Shown here: positions 18,798 to 29,145 of the stretch, in pieces
How positions within the stretch are numbered: the first letter of the stretch is position 1
How the letters are laid out: every line of letters starts with the position of its first letter
Assembly (NCBI GenBank): GCA_036245525.1
Contig: BTPG01000005.1
Coordinates: 214,004,179 to 214,068,178, forward strand
From: Semisulcospira habei
Taxonomy: Eukaryota > Mollusca > Gastropoda > Semisulcospiridae
Length of the DNA: 64,000 nucleotides
Direction of reading: 5' to 3'
The notes under the pieces: model-generated
Told to the model about the DNA's origin: nothing
Databases searched by the model: none
The model's input: only the letters and a program-made list of their open reading frames with translations
Program-made: the position numbers and the translations under genes

Positions 18798-21700
18798 GTC
18801 GTCAATTAATTCATCAACCAGTTCATCACAAATGTCTTCAGATAACTTGAGCCTGTAATGTCCAGGTGCATAAGCTTTTTCCTTAGTGTGAAACACTCTT
18901 TTCGTGTCTCCAACTGCAAGTGATTTCTTATGTGTTTGAATTATTTCAAGATTATGTTTGTTTGATCTCAGTGACTTGTTTGGATAATCAGGCATTAATG
19001 CACCATCTAACACTTGCTTGTAATGTTCATGACGTATGTCTTTATTTTTTATTGCTGTTTTTTTTATTCCTTTGGCTTTCGACTGACTACCCTTCTGGTG
19101 CAGTATAGAATACATTTTTGATCTCAGTCCAACGTACTCAACTATTGGCACACCATTCAGTTCATCCTTAAACTTACCAGGCACTTTCTTGTTTTGTGTG
19201 CTAAACAGTGGATGGTCTTTAGGATAGTCAGACGTGTCATACATGTGTAGTTCTGTTTTCATGTCTTCATAAAAGTCTTCAGTACACACGTCAATGATCA
19301 TAGAGTCAGTGTCAGTGTATAACAATCGACACTCAGGATACTTTAATTTGAAGTAATCATAATAAAATTCAAGCATCACCAGTTTTGACAACTCAAGAAT
19401 TGCCATACCAATGAATACTGGCTTGTCCAGTTTAACAATCTTTTTTTTGAGTGACACTGCATACAATGATGAATGAAACTCTTTGTACCCTGTGTACTGA
19501 GGCTTGCCTGTAAGTTTAATTGCGCCCAATTCAGTTGTAACCAGTCTCACATCTTTTCTGTGATGAGGATTTTCCATTGTCTTGCCAAAACAGGCATTGT
19601 TCATAAGCTTAAAGAAGTCTTTGTCAAATGCAGTGTTGCCGTCTCTGGCACGAAGGGTTGTGTTCTTCATTATGTAATCTTTCATGAAAGCACTCTGATC
19701 AAATTGAATTCCTCTGTGAACTTTCTTTAGTACTAACCCATGTCTGATGTAAAACTGTAACAAGCGGTAGTGACAAACGTAATTGAATTTGTCATTCAAA
19801 TTTGGAACAAGTTTAGTGTCTTCTTTTTTCCCTGTCATACTCATTTTCTCAACAGCTAATGGATAATCATTGTGGTAATCATGTAGATGGTGTGGGTACT
19901 CCAGGTCAACTTCAAAGATCCAACCCTTTGCGTCGTTTTGGTCAAGATTCATAATATTGTTAGTTATGTCTGTTATGTCATACTGTGACAAATCATGCAG
20001 ACAAAAGTTTTTCAAGGGCAATAACTCACACATTGCGAACCCATAAAGGTTATTAGCGTCAAGGTACGTAATGAATGACCTTGACCTTGAAGGGTCAAAC
20101 CCAAGGTCAAGGTCCGGGCCGTCCAAATATTTATTGTTGGCTCTGGCGTAATTGTTCGCTGCAATACTAATCCCTCCCCTCAATCCACGTTCCACCATTT
20201 CACCCATCGTACAATCAGACAACAGGTCTATAAATATCTTACTGGATTTCAAAAATGCATCCCACGTCATGCCAGGACTAGTTATGTAACAAGCAGGGTC
20301 AAGTCTGTAGTGAAACAAACCCTTCTCACGGTAACTTTCAAATACGTCTGCTAGCAAACGTCAGCTTTCAAGTACTGGTCGTGGTAGTCACCAATTGTCT
20401 GACATCCTAATTTACCCCACACATCAAGTGCGTGTTGATATTCAGAGTCAGAAATACCTTTTCCAGTTAGTGTGGAATAAAATTTCTCTTTTGGTGGCAG
20501 TCTTGTTTCTTCAAACACAACCCAGTGATCAATGTACTCATACGGATACACACCTTTCTTAACCAAGTCTGGCTCAAAATATTTACTCGTTATTGGATAC
20601 TCAGTCAGTCCTTCTGCCAGACTAGCAAGACCTAAAGACAAATGTTGCATGGAGTCATAAAATGCTAATTTGTCTAACCTAAAAGTTAAGTATTTCTCAG
20701 TTGTCTGGGCAATACAACTTATGTTTTTGTACGACTCGTCTACAGCCTGCATGATAATGTGTGAATCATATCCCTTCAAATTGTGAAAAAAGATTGGTAA
20801 CTTGTATGTCTTTGGATCTATTTTTAATAATAAGTTACAATTGTTATGTGCAACACCTCTGTAACGCCCAGTTATGTGATCGTGATCACGAACTTTATCA
20901 CCCCCTAAAGGTTGTTCACCCCACCCGGGTCTGCCCTGGGGGACTTGGGTGGGGTTAGGTATTTTTTAGTTCCCAGGGTCACCCTGGTCAGCCCCACAGG
21001 GTGGGTTTTTCTCTCTATTCTGGGGCATGTGTTTCTGTCTACCCTTTGTCCATTCACCTGTATTTGCCTTTTTAAAACTCTCCCTACTGTCTGCACTGCC
21101 TGTAGCTCTTGATATTGGATGTGTGTTGCTACATGGTCTTAGCTTTATTTAGGCCCCATCTGTTAGGTTTATTTAATGTATTTGACCGGCTGGCGACATA
21201 CATTCAATGTTCTGTTTTTTTTTTTTTCACAAGCAGTGCAGGCACGTCCTGAGAAAGCCTTGTTGCTGTCGGGACGTTAAGCAATGTACAATCAATCAAT
21301 CAACCTAAAGGTTGTTCACAAATCCAACACTTCTCTGCTGTATCAAATTTTAGTTTGTCTTCTTCTGTCATCACCAAAGGCATCTGACATGTTGTGAGAT
21401 ACTGTACTACCTGACTATACAGATGTCTCATTTCTGTTAAAAACAGACATGCTGCATTTTCACCCCTGTAGATAACAGGTTCTGATTGCAAACCGTCTGA
21501 CCTAACAATAATGTATCCAAAAGAACACACCACTTGGTCACTCAGTTTTATAGTCTTTGGTAATGACTCTGGAACAGGACCATCGTACGAAACAACTAAT
21601 GATTCGAAATCAGCATATACTACAAACGGCAGCTTTTGTTGATTCCCATAGTTCTTAAAATACACTTGACTACCAGGATCTGGATACTTAAGTACAGTTT

Positions 21701-22640
21701 GTATGTCATCAGGTGACCTGCAGTGTAAAATGTGATTATGTGCTATTTTAATAGAAGAGAATCTCTGTAAACATCTCTTGCACACTTCCTGTTTCCCATT
21801 GTGTTTCGTTGTATGTGCATGAATTAGATGTGACATATTCCTGATAATTGTGTAGTGAAAGTTATTGTCATCGCCGATTAGCAACATGTCAACATGTTTA
21901 TCTTCTGACTGACCGTAGGTTGGAGCAATTGCGGACACTCTAATTGGTTGTAACTTGTTTTCAGATTCATTATCCCACACAAACACATTCACAGATATAC
22001 CAGGATTTAATTTTTCAAACAAGTCTATGTCCTCTATTTTAACAGGGAACTCAATGCCACTAAAGTTGAGTTCATTTACAAATTTGATGTAGTTAGATAC
22101 ACGATCAGGTCTTGACCTCACAAAGTGTAGTTTAGCAAGCACACACCACATGAAACAGAAATTGTCTTTGTTCTGAATATTAACAACAGCCTTTTTGTTT
22201 GCTACTTCTGTTGGCAGTGGTATCCATGCTTTACCTAATATAGGATGATACCTAGACTGCTTTAGTTGCAGTTCATGTACATGTCCTTTGTGCCAGCCAG
22301 ACCCCTTCATTTTTGCACTGTCGATTGCCTGGAGAAAGTCAGGTAATAGTCTGTCTCTAAACACGTTCCCCAGTTCTCTTCTTGTGTTAACAGTGTGTTG
22401 TCTTGTTGATATATACGATACAATTAATTCACCGTCCAATCTAGTGAATTCGATTTTCGCAACAATCTGAATCTTAACACTGCCTGTCAGAAGATTTTGC
22501 TGTATGACAGAAAAAGAGTTTTCTATTGATTCATAAATATTATTAGTATTGGATATAGGTAAGTTTGTTGTGTGAAACACGTTTCTTAAACCAGATGGGC
22601 CAGGGTTTGATGGGCCAGGGTTTTGTGAATTGTCCATCAT
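18753..22640 (-). pseudogene. Polinton protein-primed family B DNA polymerase, broken by a retroposon and a 4-nt deletion
   Basis: It starts at 22640 in the context AAATAAAA-ATG. The N-terminal domain has a C2H2-like finger (CKRCLQRF, HNHILHC). The exonuclease domain has YADFES (ExoI, near 21610) and NLKGYDSH (ExoII). The polymerase domain has DANNLYGFAM (motif A, near 20060), MNNACFGKT (motif B, near 19600) and YTDTDSM (motif C, near 19310). Proteins of this family replicate the linear element from a protein primer. Breaks: a 384-bp insertion at 20920-21303 with a 16-bp target duplication, and a net 4-nt deletion near 20351-20357. Without these the frame would be about 1164 codons, normal for Polinton polymerases. 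Confidence 0.93.
20920..21303 (+). mobile_element. SINE-like retroposon, copy 1, inside the P1 polymerase
   Basis: It is flanked by perfect 16-bp duplications CCTAAAGGTTGTTCAC at 20904-20919 and 21304-21319. It starts CCCACCCGGGTCTGCC and ends in an (AATC)n tail (ACAATCAATCAATCAA). The 3' part has GTTGCTGTCGGGACGTTAAG. It has no coding capacity, and no tRNA-type A or B box is visible at its start. A second copy starting within a base of the same point lies at 29657-30038, so this is a defined element and not a random fragment. Confidence 0.93.
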
Positions 22641-22682
22641 TTTTATTTGACCGACAAAATAATAAAATAAAAAATATTAACG

Positions 22683-23030
22683 TTAACTCTGCTGACTCAC
22701 CTTGTGTAATACCACTTTATTAACTGTAACACTGTCAATATAAACATTTAGTTTGCGTAGTTGCTTAAATATGCTATAACAAATTTCCCCTAACCAACCA
22801 TAGTTGGTATCATCAACTTTAAAAGTAGGTGTCTTTAAATCAACTGTCATGCGCTCGACATCTGGATGCTCATCAACATAATCCAAAGTCACACTGTATG
22901 TAGCATATATTTCTGATGGTGCTGAAAGGCTTATGTAAGTCTGTTTGGGTGATATTAAGTCAGTAAAGTGCATAACATCTTTGAAAAGGTGTGAGATATC
23001 AAGCACCTGTATGATTTGTCCGTCTGTCAT
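22683..23030 (-). CDS. Polinton unknown protein, MTDGQ family (115 aa)
   Basis: The start is ATG in CAATAAAA-ATG. The protein is soluble-looking with a conserved core (FKDVMHFTDL near the N-terminus; TVDLKT; QLRKLNVYI-S-T toward the C-terminus). The P2 homologue (51603-52030, 142 aa) shares this core but is clearly more diverged than neighbouring genes and has a longer C-terminus, so P1 may be truncated. It lies between polymerase and ATPase on the same strand. Function unknown. Confidence 0.7.
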   Translation of the reverse strand: MTDGQIIQVLDISHLFKDVMHFTDLISPKQTYISLSAPSEIYATYSVTLDYVDEHPDVERMTVDLKTPTFKVDDTNYGWLGEICYSIFKQLRKLNVYIDSVTVNKVVLHKVSQQS

Positions 23031-23066
23031 TTTTATTGGACAAACAAATGTATAAATTAATTTACA

Positions 23067-23678
23067 TCAATTTACTAACCCATACCCTGTGGGCTGATCT
23101 GTCTTTAAAATGAGCTTTAGATGCTTAGTTGATTTCAGTTTATTTTTCACATCATCCCGTTCATGCTTATTTGGTATGACATCGTTTTCTCTGAGACAGT
23201 CTTCGAAGCTGTCACGATCCTTACAGTAAAACAAACAGATAAACTTTAACTGTTCTCGAAAATCTTTCAGTACAGCATTATATTTCTGAGTGAGAATCCA
23301 TACACTGACGTTTGCATGTCTGCAACTAAAGGCAAGTTCTGCTAAAGTGTTTCTCTTCTTGACAATGTCTTTCTCTGCAGAACAGTCATCAACTATGAAC
23401 AACGTTGACTGTCCTTCAAATTGCTTGTAAAAATATTGTAGGTAGTCATTCAGTTTCTTTTCAGGGTCAACTAAGTAAATGTTGCTGTCAGTCCAAATGA
23501 ATAAACGGTTGTGATATGCTTTGTTGTGTTTGATTGTAGGACAAAATATTACAATGTTTTCAAAGTGGTGGATGTATCTTGTTTGTAAGAGGTTAAGTAC
23601 AAATTCAGTTTTACCACACCCTGTGGCACCACAAAATAATCCACAGTGTGGATCGAGTGTCATTAAGCTCCGGTTCAT
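23067..23678 (-). CDS. Polinton genome-packaging ATPase, FtsK/HerA type (203 aa)
   Basis: I take ATG at 23678 (context TGTATTAAA-ATG); an upstream in-frame GTG would add 12 residues but runs into the capsid gene. Walker A is GATGCGKT at residues 17-24 and Walker B is LFIVDD at about 93-98. ATPases of this family pump viral DNA into preformed capsids, the reason Polintons are thought to make virions. The frame is intact. The capsid stop lies 19 nt upstream. P2 has a frameshifted copy (58157-58769). Confidence 0.9.
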   Translation of the reverse strand: MNRSLMTLDPHCGLFCGATGCGKTEFVLNLLQTRYIHHFENIVIFCPTIKHNKAYHNRLFIWTDSNIYLVDPEKKLNDYLQYFYKQFEGQSTLFIVDDCSAEKDIVKKRNTLAELAFSCRHANVSVWILTQKYNAVLKDFREQLKFICLFYCKDRDSFEDCLRENDVIPNKHERDDVKNKLKSTKHLKLILKTDQPTGYGLVN

Positions 23679-23697
23679 TTTAATACACAATATAATT

Positions 23698-24984
23698 TTA
23701 ATATATGTGTCCACTCAGTCTGCTTTCTGCAATATTGAGTTGTGCATCATATATCAGGTACAAATATATATTTATGGCTTCGGCTTTTTCAAACTTCTTT
23801 TGTATCTGAATTGTTATTCCATCACTGCCATTCTCAACAGTTCGTCCTGACCCATGAAGGTAGTCGTCGTCCGTACTACGAAGGTCTAGCCAAAGAGCAT
23901 ACTTGTTTGTAAGGTATTGTCCGATCCTAACATCATACAGATGTAGATCTTTGCACGCAATGTTTGCTGGTTTATCTCTAATCCTTCCACCCGCAAAATA
24001 CTTTGTGATCTCATTGTAGTGTTGATAAGGCAGCATTCCAGAAGCGTACACTTGATTAGGACGGCCTTCGATTGTACAGGACAAATGTGTAATCTTAGGA
24101 TTGTAGAATTTTTCTGAATCCCGTTTGTATGGATCTGCTGGTTCAACAAACAACATAAGAATACCTTTCAGTGACCTGGCTGGTGTGTTCAAGTTTATGT
24201 TCCACATTGGGTCGCTCTTGTCTTTGGGTATTAAACTATGTCTAATCACCCTGTCATAATAAATTGGAAGTCTTGACTGATACTGATTTTGAATGAGTCT
24301 GGCTAGATCAGTGTGTGTGACAATTTCGTATTCCAAAGAAATGTTAGAGATCTTATATGTGGCATCTGTGGCAGATGATTTAATAACTTTGGAGTAGTCA
24401 TTGAAGGTTAGTTCAAAACTCAGATGGTCATTCAGTGCCCCTTGATAATAAGGTAGATGAGCTGTTAGGATTTCAAACTCAAGTGGAATGTAAAATCTAG
24501 TTCCATATGTTTCTGCTATAATAACTTCCTTTGGTACCCCAGTAGTTGTTTTGTCTCCAGCATTGATTCGAAGTTTACCAACATTATCTGGCTGTATGCC
24601 TTGGTAAATACGGTCTTCTCGTTCTTCTCTTGTGAGCCAAAGATCTTTGTAACAATAAAACACATCTGAGTCGTCAAGACTAAACACTTCCTGCCCTTCA
24701 AGTTTTACTTTAATAGTTTTAACAATTGCTCTGCCAAGATTGTCAACCAGTGTTCTGTTCACATCTGCGTCTGATGAAAGTTTGATATTAAATGCTAGGC
24801 GTGCAGTGCCAGGAACAATAACGTCACTGGGGCCTAGGTTTGGAAACTTGACTGTAAGTGTTTGGTTCTGGTCTATGGTACTAGGATTGTTTGTGATGAC
24901 TATCGATTGTCTAATGACCTTAACACCCAAGGGCTCACGTAGTTTTCTGTATGGGTCTAACTTTGATCCATAAGACTGTGTCAT
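23698..24984 (-). CDS. Polinton major capsid protein candidate, double jelly-roll type (428 aa)
   Basis: The start is ATG at 24984 in CATAATAAAA-ATG. The protein is rich in predicted beta strands with no hydrophobic helix. Notable stretches are LTVKFPNLGPSDVIVPGTA near the N-terminus, SLDDSDVFYCYKDLWLT, and YALWLDLRSTDDDYLHGSG near the C-terminus. Position beside the packaging ATPase, length and beta-rich make-up fit the double jelly-roll capsid gene of Polintons; I cannot align it here to a solved structure. The frame is intact in P1. The P2 copy (58789-60059) has two nonsense codons and a deletion. Confidence 0.68.
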   Translation of the reverse strand: MTQSYGSKLDPYRKLREPLGVKVIRQSIVITNNPSTIDQNQTLTVKFPNLGPSDVIVPGTARLAFNIKLSSDADVNRTLVDNLGRAIVKTIKVKLEGQEVFSLDDSDVFYCYKDLWLTREEREDRIYQGIQPDNVGKLRINAGDKTTTGVPKEVIIAETYGTRFYIPLEFEILTAHLPYYQGALNDHLSFELTFNDYSKVIKSSATDATYKISNISLEYEIVTHTDLARLIQNQYQSRLPIYYDRVIRHSLIPKDKSDPMWNINLNTPARSLKGILMLFVEPADPYKRDSEKFYNPKITHLSCTIEGRPNQVYASGMLPYQHYNEITKYFAGGRIRDKPANIACKDLHLYDVRIGQYLTNKYALWLDLRSTDDDYLHGSGRTVENGSDGITIQIQKKFEKAEAINIYLYLIYDAQLNIAESRLSGHIY

Positions 24985-25024
24985 TTTTATTATGCACAAT
25001 AAAAAATAATAAATTAATAAAACA
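24985..25024. promoter_or_regulatory. 40-bp divergent intergenic region, capsid / coiled-coil membrane protein
   Basis: Only 40 A+T-rich bases separate two divergent start codons; each ATG is preceded by an ATAAAA-type run (AATAAAA-ATG on the minus strand, ATTAATAAAACA-ATG on the plus). The same spacer is preserved in P2 (60060-60099). It must contain whatever promotes both genes, or they are transcribed from farther away. Confidence 0.55.
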
Positions 25025-26254
25025 ATGGCCGCGGGAGGATTTAATCATGAAGATTTTGAAATGGATGACATGAATGTCTCAGATACCAGTATCACAGATA
25101 TGACTGGAATGGTAACTAGTTCTAGTATGTATCATGAACTGTTAAAAGACAAAGTAAACTCGTTTTATGACAGTGTTGGAGCGCGCCCAGATGTAATAGA
25201 TCCTAACCAGTTTGAATACGAAAAAGGACATTTATTTGTAAATACAGACAGAGGGAAAATATATCTAACACATAAAAACAATTCTTCTAAGTTTAGAGCT
25301 TTAAGTACAATTAAAGGCAAAGTCGGTGGTAACTCTGGGTTGGCAAGATACCTTGGTATTGGAGGGTCTCCTGTCACGCCAAGACTTGTTAGTGTGCTTC
25401 ACAACACGCAAACAAAGTTACCAACAGGGCAAGAGATTGAAATGGCACCAGTAACAAGCCTACCAGAAATAGCAAACACAGTGATACAAGAAACCTCATT
25501 TACTGAAGGACAAATGAATGATGCTATGAAATCAATAGATGATCCACCTTTGTCAATGCGGGAGATTATGGGGTTAGATAAATCACTGCAGTCAATAAGA
25601 GGTGAGATGGTTAATAATGTTGCCAAACTAGGTGAACTTGATAAACACATAGAACGAGAAAAAGAGAAACTGGCTACAGCAGACAATGGGAATCTTGACA
25701 CAGAAATGAAAGAAAGAATACGACACAGATTAAATGATTTGCAGATAGAAAGATCAGGATGATTAGAAGTGATTAGTATTGGGAGGGAAAAACTGAAAAC
25801 ACAAGTTAACAGGATTAGAGAAACTATTCAGAAAATACTTCACGAAGACACTACTTTGGCTGAGAGACTAAAAACACTTTTCAGAGAACAGGGTATCACA
25901 ATTGCTAGTTTAATTACTGCTCTTGGATTTATTATCAGTACTTTTGTGTTGGCTGTCTCCGGTGGTAGTCCGACCCCGGCACCACCACCCCCGGGCCCAC
26001 CAACCCTGGCCCCCACAGACCCAAAAGATTTACAGTCATGGGTAAAGAAACAACTGTCTCACATTTCAGACCTGCTTAAAAAATTGGCTCTGAAAGCAGT
26101 GGACGCGTTACCGAATTTAATTGGCACGGTTGTCAGCTGGCTTATTAGTACTGCGGCAAAGGCAGTAGGGTTTATGGCAGAACATGTGAGGCTATTTTTG
26201 GTGACAGTAGGAGGGTTAATGATAGGTTATTTAATGAAACAGGTAAAGAAGTAA
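25025..26254 (+). pseudogene. Polinton coiled-coil/membrane protein, nonsense-broken copy
   Basis: An in-frame TGA at 25760-25762 splits it into 245- and 161-codon parts; the P2 copy (60100-61347, 415 aa) is uninterrupted at the same place. The N-terminal half is acidic and polar. A long charged helix (ELDKHIEREKEKLATADNG onward) suggests a coiled coil. Then come a hydrophobic segment (IASLITALGFIISTFVLAVS), a Pro-rich linker, amphipathic helices (LQSWVKKQLSHISDLLKKL) and a C-terminal hydrophobic segment. The layout fits a structural membrane protein; no known family is recognised. Confidence 0.75.
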
Positions 26255-27478
26255 TATTCCTAATCCTGTTAATCCTATTGTCAATGCAGTTCTCTCAGAT
26301 TCATGTGTGTCAGGTATTGGTAGTGATGTTTGGGGCATTACTGACTGTATGGGTGCCGGTGGTGGAGCAAGGGAAGTAATCACTTGTATTGGTTTTTTCA
26401 ATAGTTTATGCGCAGTTGTTCCTCCTAAGTTTACAGTTTTATTGAGACCGAGTTTTTGATCAACACCAGCAACAATGATTTCATTATTATAATTTGTTAT
26501 TGTACCCATTTGGAGTTGAAGGTCAAATGGTAACATGTATAACCCAGTGCCAACTACAAAGTCAACTTTTGATCTGGCATATCTGAGTATGTCTTGGTAG
26601 CGCTGTATGCTAGATGGGAGATCAACTGATGAATTTACTGAATATTCAAGATTAGCGAGAAATTGTTTTTGCGAATCGAATGTCCCACTTCCATTCAAAA
26701 TGTTTGATTTTGATAGTGATTGTGCACCTAGTATACACCAGACATATGTTCTGATAGACTCATTTACGCGCTCGACTCCTGCTTGAGTAAACCCGTCAGA
26801 TTTATCTAAAATAAATGTGGACCACGCATTAGTCTGCTTCTGCTCTATTGATCCTATCCAGACTTGTGATTTTGATGAGAATAAAGTGTAACCAGGGTAA
26901 TAATCTTGTGGGTATTGTCTGTGACTCATAGCATAATACAGTGTACCCATACCATTGTGATCATCAAGTTTTTGTGTAAAGTCATACTTGGTACTGATGT
27001 TAAACTCATTACAGATGCGTTCAAACGCTTTCATATCCATAGGGTTATTAAACCTGTTGAAACTGGATTCAGTTGGTAATGGTGTATGAAGTTCTGACAA
27101 AATACGTCTAAGCTGGTAGTAAGTGTGAAAACGATACACAGACCTAATCAGTTTGTTTGAGTGATTCAAGTGGTCTGTAAATGAAACACCACAGCCTGTA
27201 GTTGAACACAGTATAGCAAAGTTGAGCTGGTTTTGAAACATCTGTAGTGGACTTGAAGACCACTTTCTTGCAGTTGAGTCGTCTGTTATTGGAGGGTTTA
27301 GGTAATGATCAAACGGATTTGGTACTTTAACTTGAAATAGATCTTGTTCGCTTACAGCAATATCAAGCTGATTTAGTTGAATTATTTTCTGTTCATAAGT
27401 AGGTGCGACATTATATTTGGCATCCACATTAAATTGAAATGCGTTTGTAGTGGTAATGGTTGGTGATTTAAATTCCAT
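26231..27478 (-). CDS. Polinton tail-anchored protein, unknown (415 aa)
   Basis: The start is ATG at 27478 (context ATAAAAAAGG-ATG). The protein is mostly soluble with conserved stretches such as NPFDHYLNPPITDDSTA and FTQAGVERVNESIRTYVW. A Pro-rich linker leads to a single C-terminal hydrophobic helix (ALTIGLTGLGILLLYLFH) with almost nothing after it, as in tail-anchored proteins. Its last codons overlap the previous gene by 24 nt, convergent. Checked for a papain or adenain-like His/Asp/Cys pattern without a convincing match. P2 copy: 61315-62572, frameshifted. Confidence 0.8.
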   Translation of the reverse strand: MEFKSPTITTTNAFQFNVDAKYNVAPTYEQKIIQLNQLDIAVSEQDLFQVKVPNPFDHYLNPPITDDSTARKWSSSPLQMFQNQLNFAILCSTTGCGVSFTDHLNHSNKLIRSVYRFHTYYQLRRILSELHTPLPTESSFNRFNNPMDMKAFERICNEFNISTKYDFTQKLDDHNGMGTLYYAMSHRQYPQDYYPGYTLFSSKSQVWIGSIEQKQTNAWSTFILDKSDGFTQAGVERVNESIRTYVWCILGAQSLSKSNILNGSGTFDSQKQFLANLEYSVNSSVDLPSSIQRYQDILRYARSKVDFVVGTGLYMLPFDLQLQMGTITNYNNEIIVAGVDQKLGLNKTVNLGGTTAHKLLKKPIQVITSLAPPPAPIQSVMPQTSLPIPDTHESERTALTIGLTGLGILLLYLFH

Positions 27479-27502
27479 CCTTTTTTATATGAGATAATAA
27501 AA
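27479..27502. promoter_or_regulatory. 24-bp divergent intergenic region
   Basis: Two divergent genes are separated by only 24 bases, all A+T-rich with ATAAAA on both strands. It is nearly unchanged in P2 (62573-62598). Confidence 0.5.
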
Positions 27503-28237
27503 ATGTTTATTACCTTAACAAATCTTGACACAAGCAAACCAGTGTGGTTAACTAATGGGATTGATAATCGTGATGGTAGCAAGGCTGTAGCTATCCATGA
27601 AATGTTCTATACAGTAAAGTGGTTTAATGTTACAGATGACGGTGAATATTCTGTGCATGGAATGGTAGGTAGTACAAGTTGGGGCACTAATCACTTATAG
27701 CCTGGGTATTATGACTTTTGTACTATAGCTGAATTTTTACAAGATATGTATAAAATTAAAGCAACTTTAAATCCGGCTAACTTGTTTGTTACATTGGAAT
27801 TTCCAAAAGATAGTCAGCTTATATTAACAGACAAACTTTTAATACTACTGGGTTTTTTAACTGAATCTGATCTTGCTATTGTAGCTGTTAGTGGTGATGA
27901 TGATTGGACTTATGAAGCAGGATTAAAATTTAAGCCCAAAAAAGGCAAAATAACTGGAAGATATCCTGTTCATTTGTCAGTACACACAGTACTAAATGTT
28001 TATTTGAAAGAACTAAACACAACTGAGAATGTACACAATAGAAAGCCTTCAACTTTGCTGAGATGCTTACCAACTGGAACTGCACCCTATTGTGAAAGTG
28101 TGGTTGTTAGATTTCCTAATTTGCAGTTTAAGAAATTAGGTTCTAGTTTCTTTGAGTCACTGAGTATATCTGTAACTAATCAGGATGACAAACCAGTTGT
28201 TATGCATGATTTTAGTGTTGTGTTGGAAATTAAATAA
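27503..28237 (+). pseudogene. Polinton minor capsid (jelly-roll/penton-like) candidate, nonsense-broken
   Basis: The start is ATG in GATAATAAAA-ATG. TAG at 27698-27700 interrupts it at codon 66 where P2 reads CAG. The predicted product is about 244 residues, beta-rich, without hydrophobic helices. The C-terminal pattern (VVVRFPNLQFKKLG to LSISVTNQDDKPV to FSVVLEIK) resembles the small capsid proteins that accompany Polinton major capsid genes. The assignment rests on this general pattern and position, so it is tentative. In P2 the gene is cut at 63057 by an apparent Polinton terminus. Confidence 0.55.
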
Positions 28238-28260
28238 TTTTATTTTTGTTTATAAAAAAA

Positions 28261-29145
28261 ATGTGTGGTGGTCCAAAGCCGAGAATCATACCAGTTGCGT
28301 GTCCAGTAACAGAGTTGAAAGATTTGGCAGACGTCCAGGATTTTGAGAAGGAGGGGGATGTTGGAGAAATATATGGTTTTGAACTTGATTCAACTGGCAT
28401 GTACAAGAGGAAAGTAATTGTTGACATGAAAGACGGTGAAAAACAGATTCCTAAACTTGGTCAGCTGCGTGATGTTACTGTACCTACTCCACCTGTAAAT
28501 AATTCGCCCTACAACTTAATACATGTGGGTAGTAAGTGGGTTGTTTCACCTGTACCACCTGCACCTACGCCAGCACCCACAATTGACTGGGACATAAAGA
28601 TTGAATTTATTAGTCCTTATGTATACACTGATGATGAAGGCGCCTTAGTGTTTAGGAAAGTTGTTAATTCTGGGCCGCTTATTGTAAGCCTTGTTCCAAG
28701 CTTAGCCCCAGACAACAATAGCAGAGATAAACTGAAAGTTGAAAATTATGAGAGACGGCGGTATCTTCTTACAACTAGAAAGGGTAGATCAGATACTTCT
28801 GTTGTGTTTATGCCAGCAAGCTTAGTCATGGCTAGAGAAGCGACAATAATATTTGAAATTATCATGAAATCTGTAGCTTCTGCGAAAGAGGCAAATATTG
28901 CGCAGGGGATTAAACTTACATGGGATGAAACAGTAACAGAATCAACAAAGGTCTTTATTGCTATTACAAAAAATGTTGATGTTATTAATGTTTCGAGCAG
29001 TATTCCAGCTGTCAAGGTGGTGGTTGACAAAACAACTTTTGTTCGTCTAAGTTACATAAACCTTGAACACATTGATCTTGTTTCGTTTTATTATGCCAGC
29101 AAATTGTATACTTTTGAAGAGTTGCAAAATGTAATTGCTGATTAA
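28261..29145 (+). CDS. Polinton unknown protein (294 aa)
   Basis: I start at the ATG at 28261 (TATAAAAAAA-ATG), not an upstream TTG. It opens MCGGPKPRIIPVACPV, has a Pro-rich linker (VSPVPPAPTPAPT, about residues 95-107) and then a C-terminal half with strand-like alternation and no membrane helix. It lies between the jelly-roll candidate and the last gene on the same strand. A fibre, cement or minor virion protein is possible, but nothing in the sequence proves it. No homologue of it appears in the visible part of P2. Confidence 0.7.
   Translation: MCGGPKPRIIPVACPVTELKDLADVQDFEKEGDVGEIYGFELDSTGMYKRKVIVDMKDGEKQIPKLGQLRDVTVPTPPVNNSPYNLIHVGSKWVVSPVPPAPTPAPTIDWDIKIEFISPYVYTDDEGALVFRKVVNSGPLIVSLVPSLAPDNNSRDKLKVENYERRRYLLTTRKGRSDTSVVFMPASLVMAREATIIFEIIMKSVASAKEANIAQGIKLTWDETVTESTKVFIAITKNVDVINVSSSIPAVKVVVDKTTFVRLSYINLEHIDLVSFYYASKLYTFEELQNVIAD

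Noticed and set aside
20905..21096. Short minus-strand frame repeated at 29620-29835
   Set aside because: It lies within the two retroposon copies; the duplication reflects the element, not a conserved gene.
26231..27478. Tail-anchored protein as the missing Polinton cysteine protease
   Set aside because: Cys and His residues occur, but no ordered His-Asp/Glu-Gln-Cys pattern with the usual spacing is convincing by eye, and the C-terminal membrane anchor is atypical.
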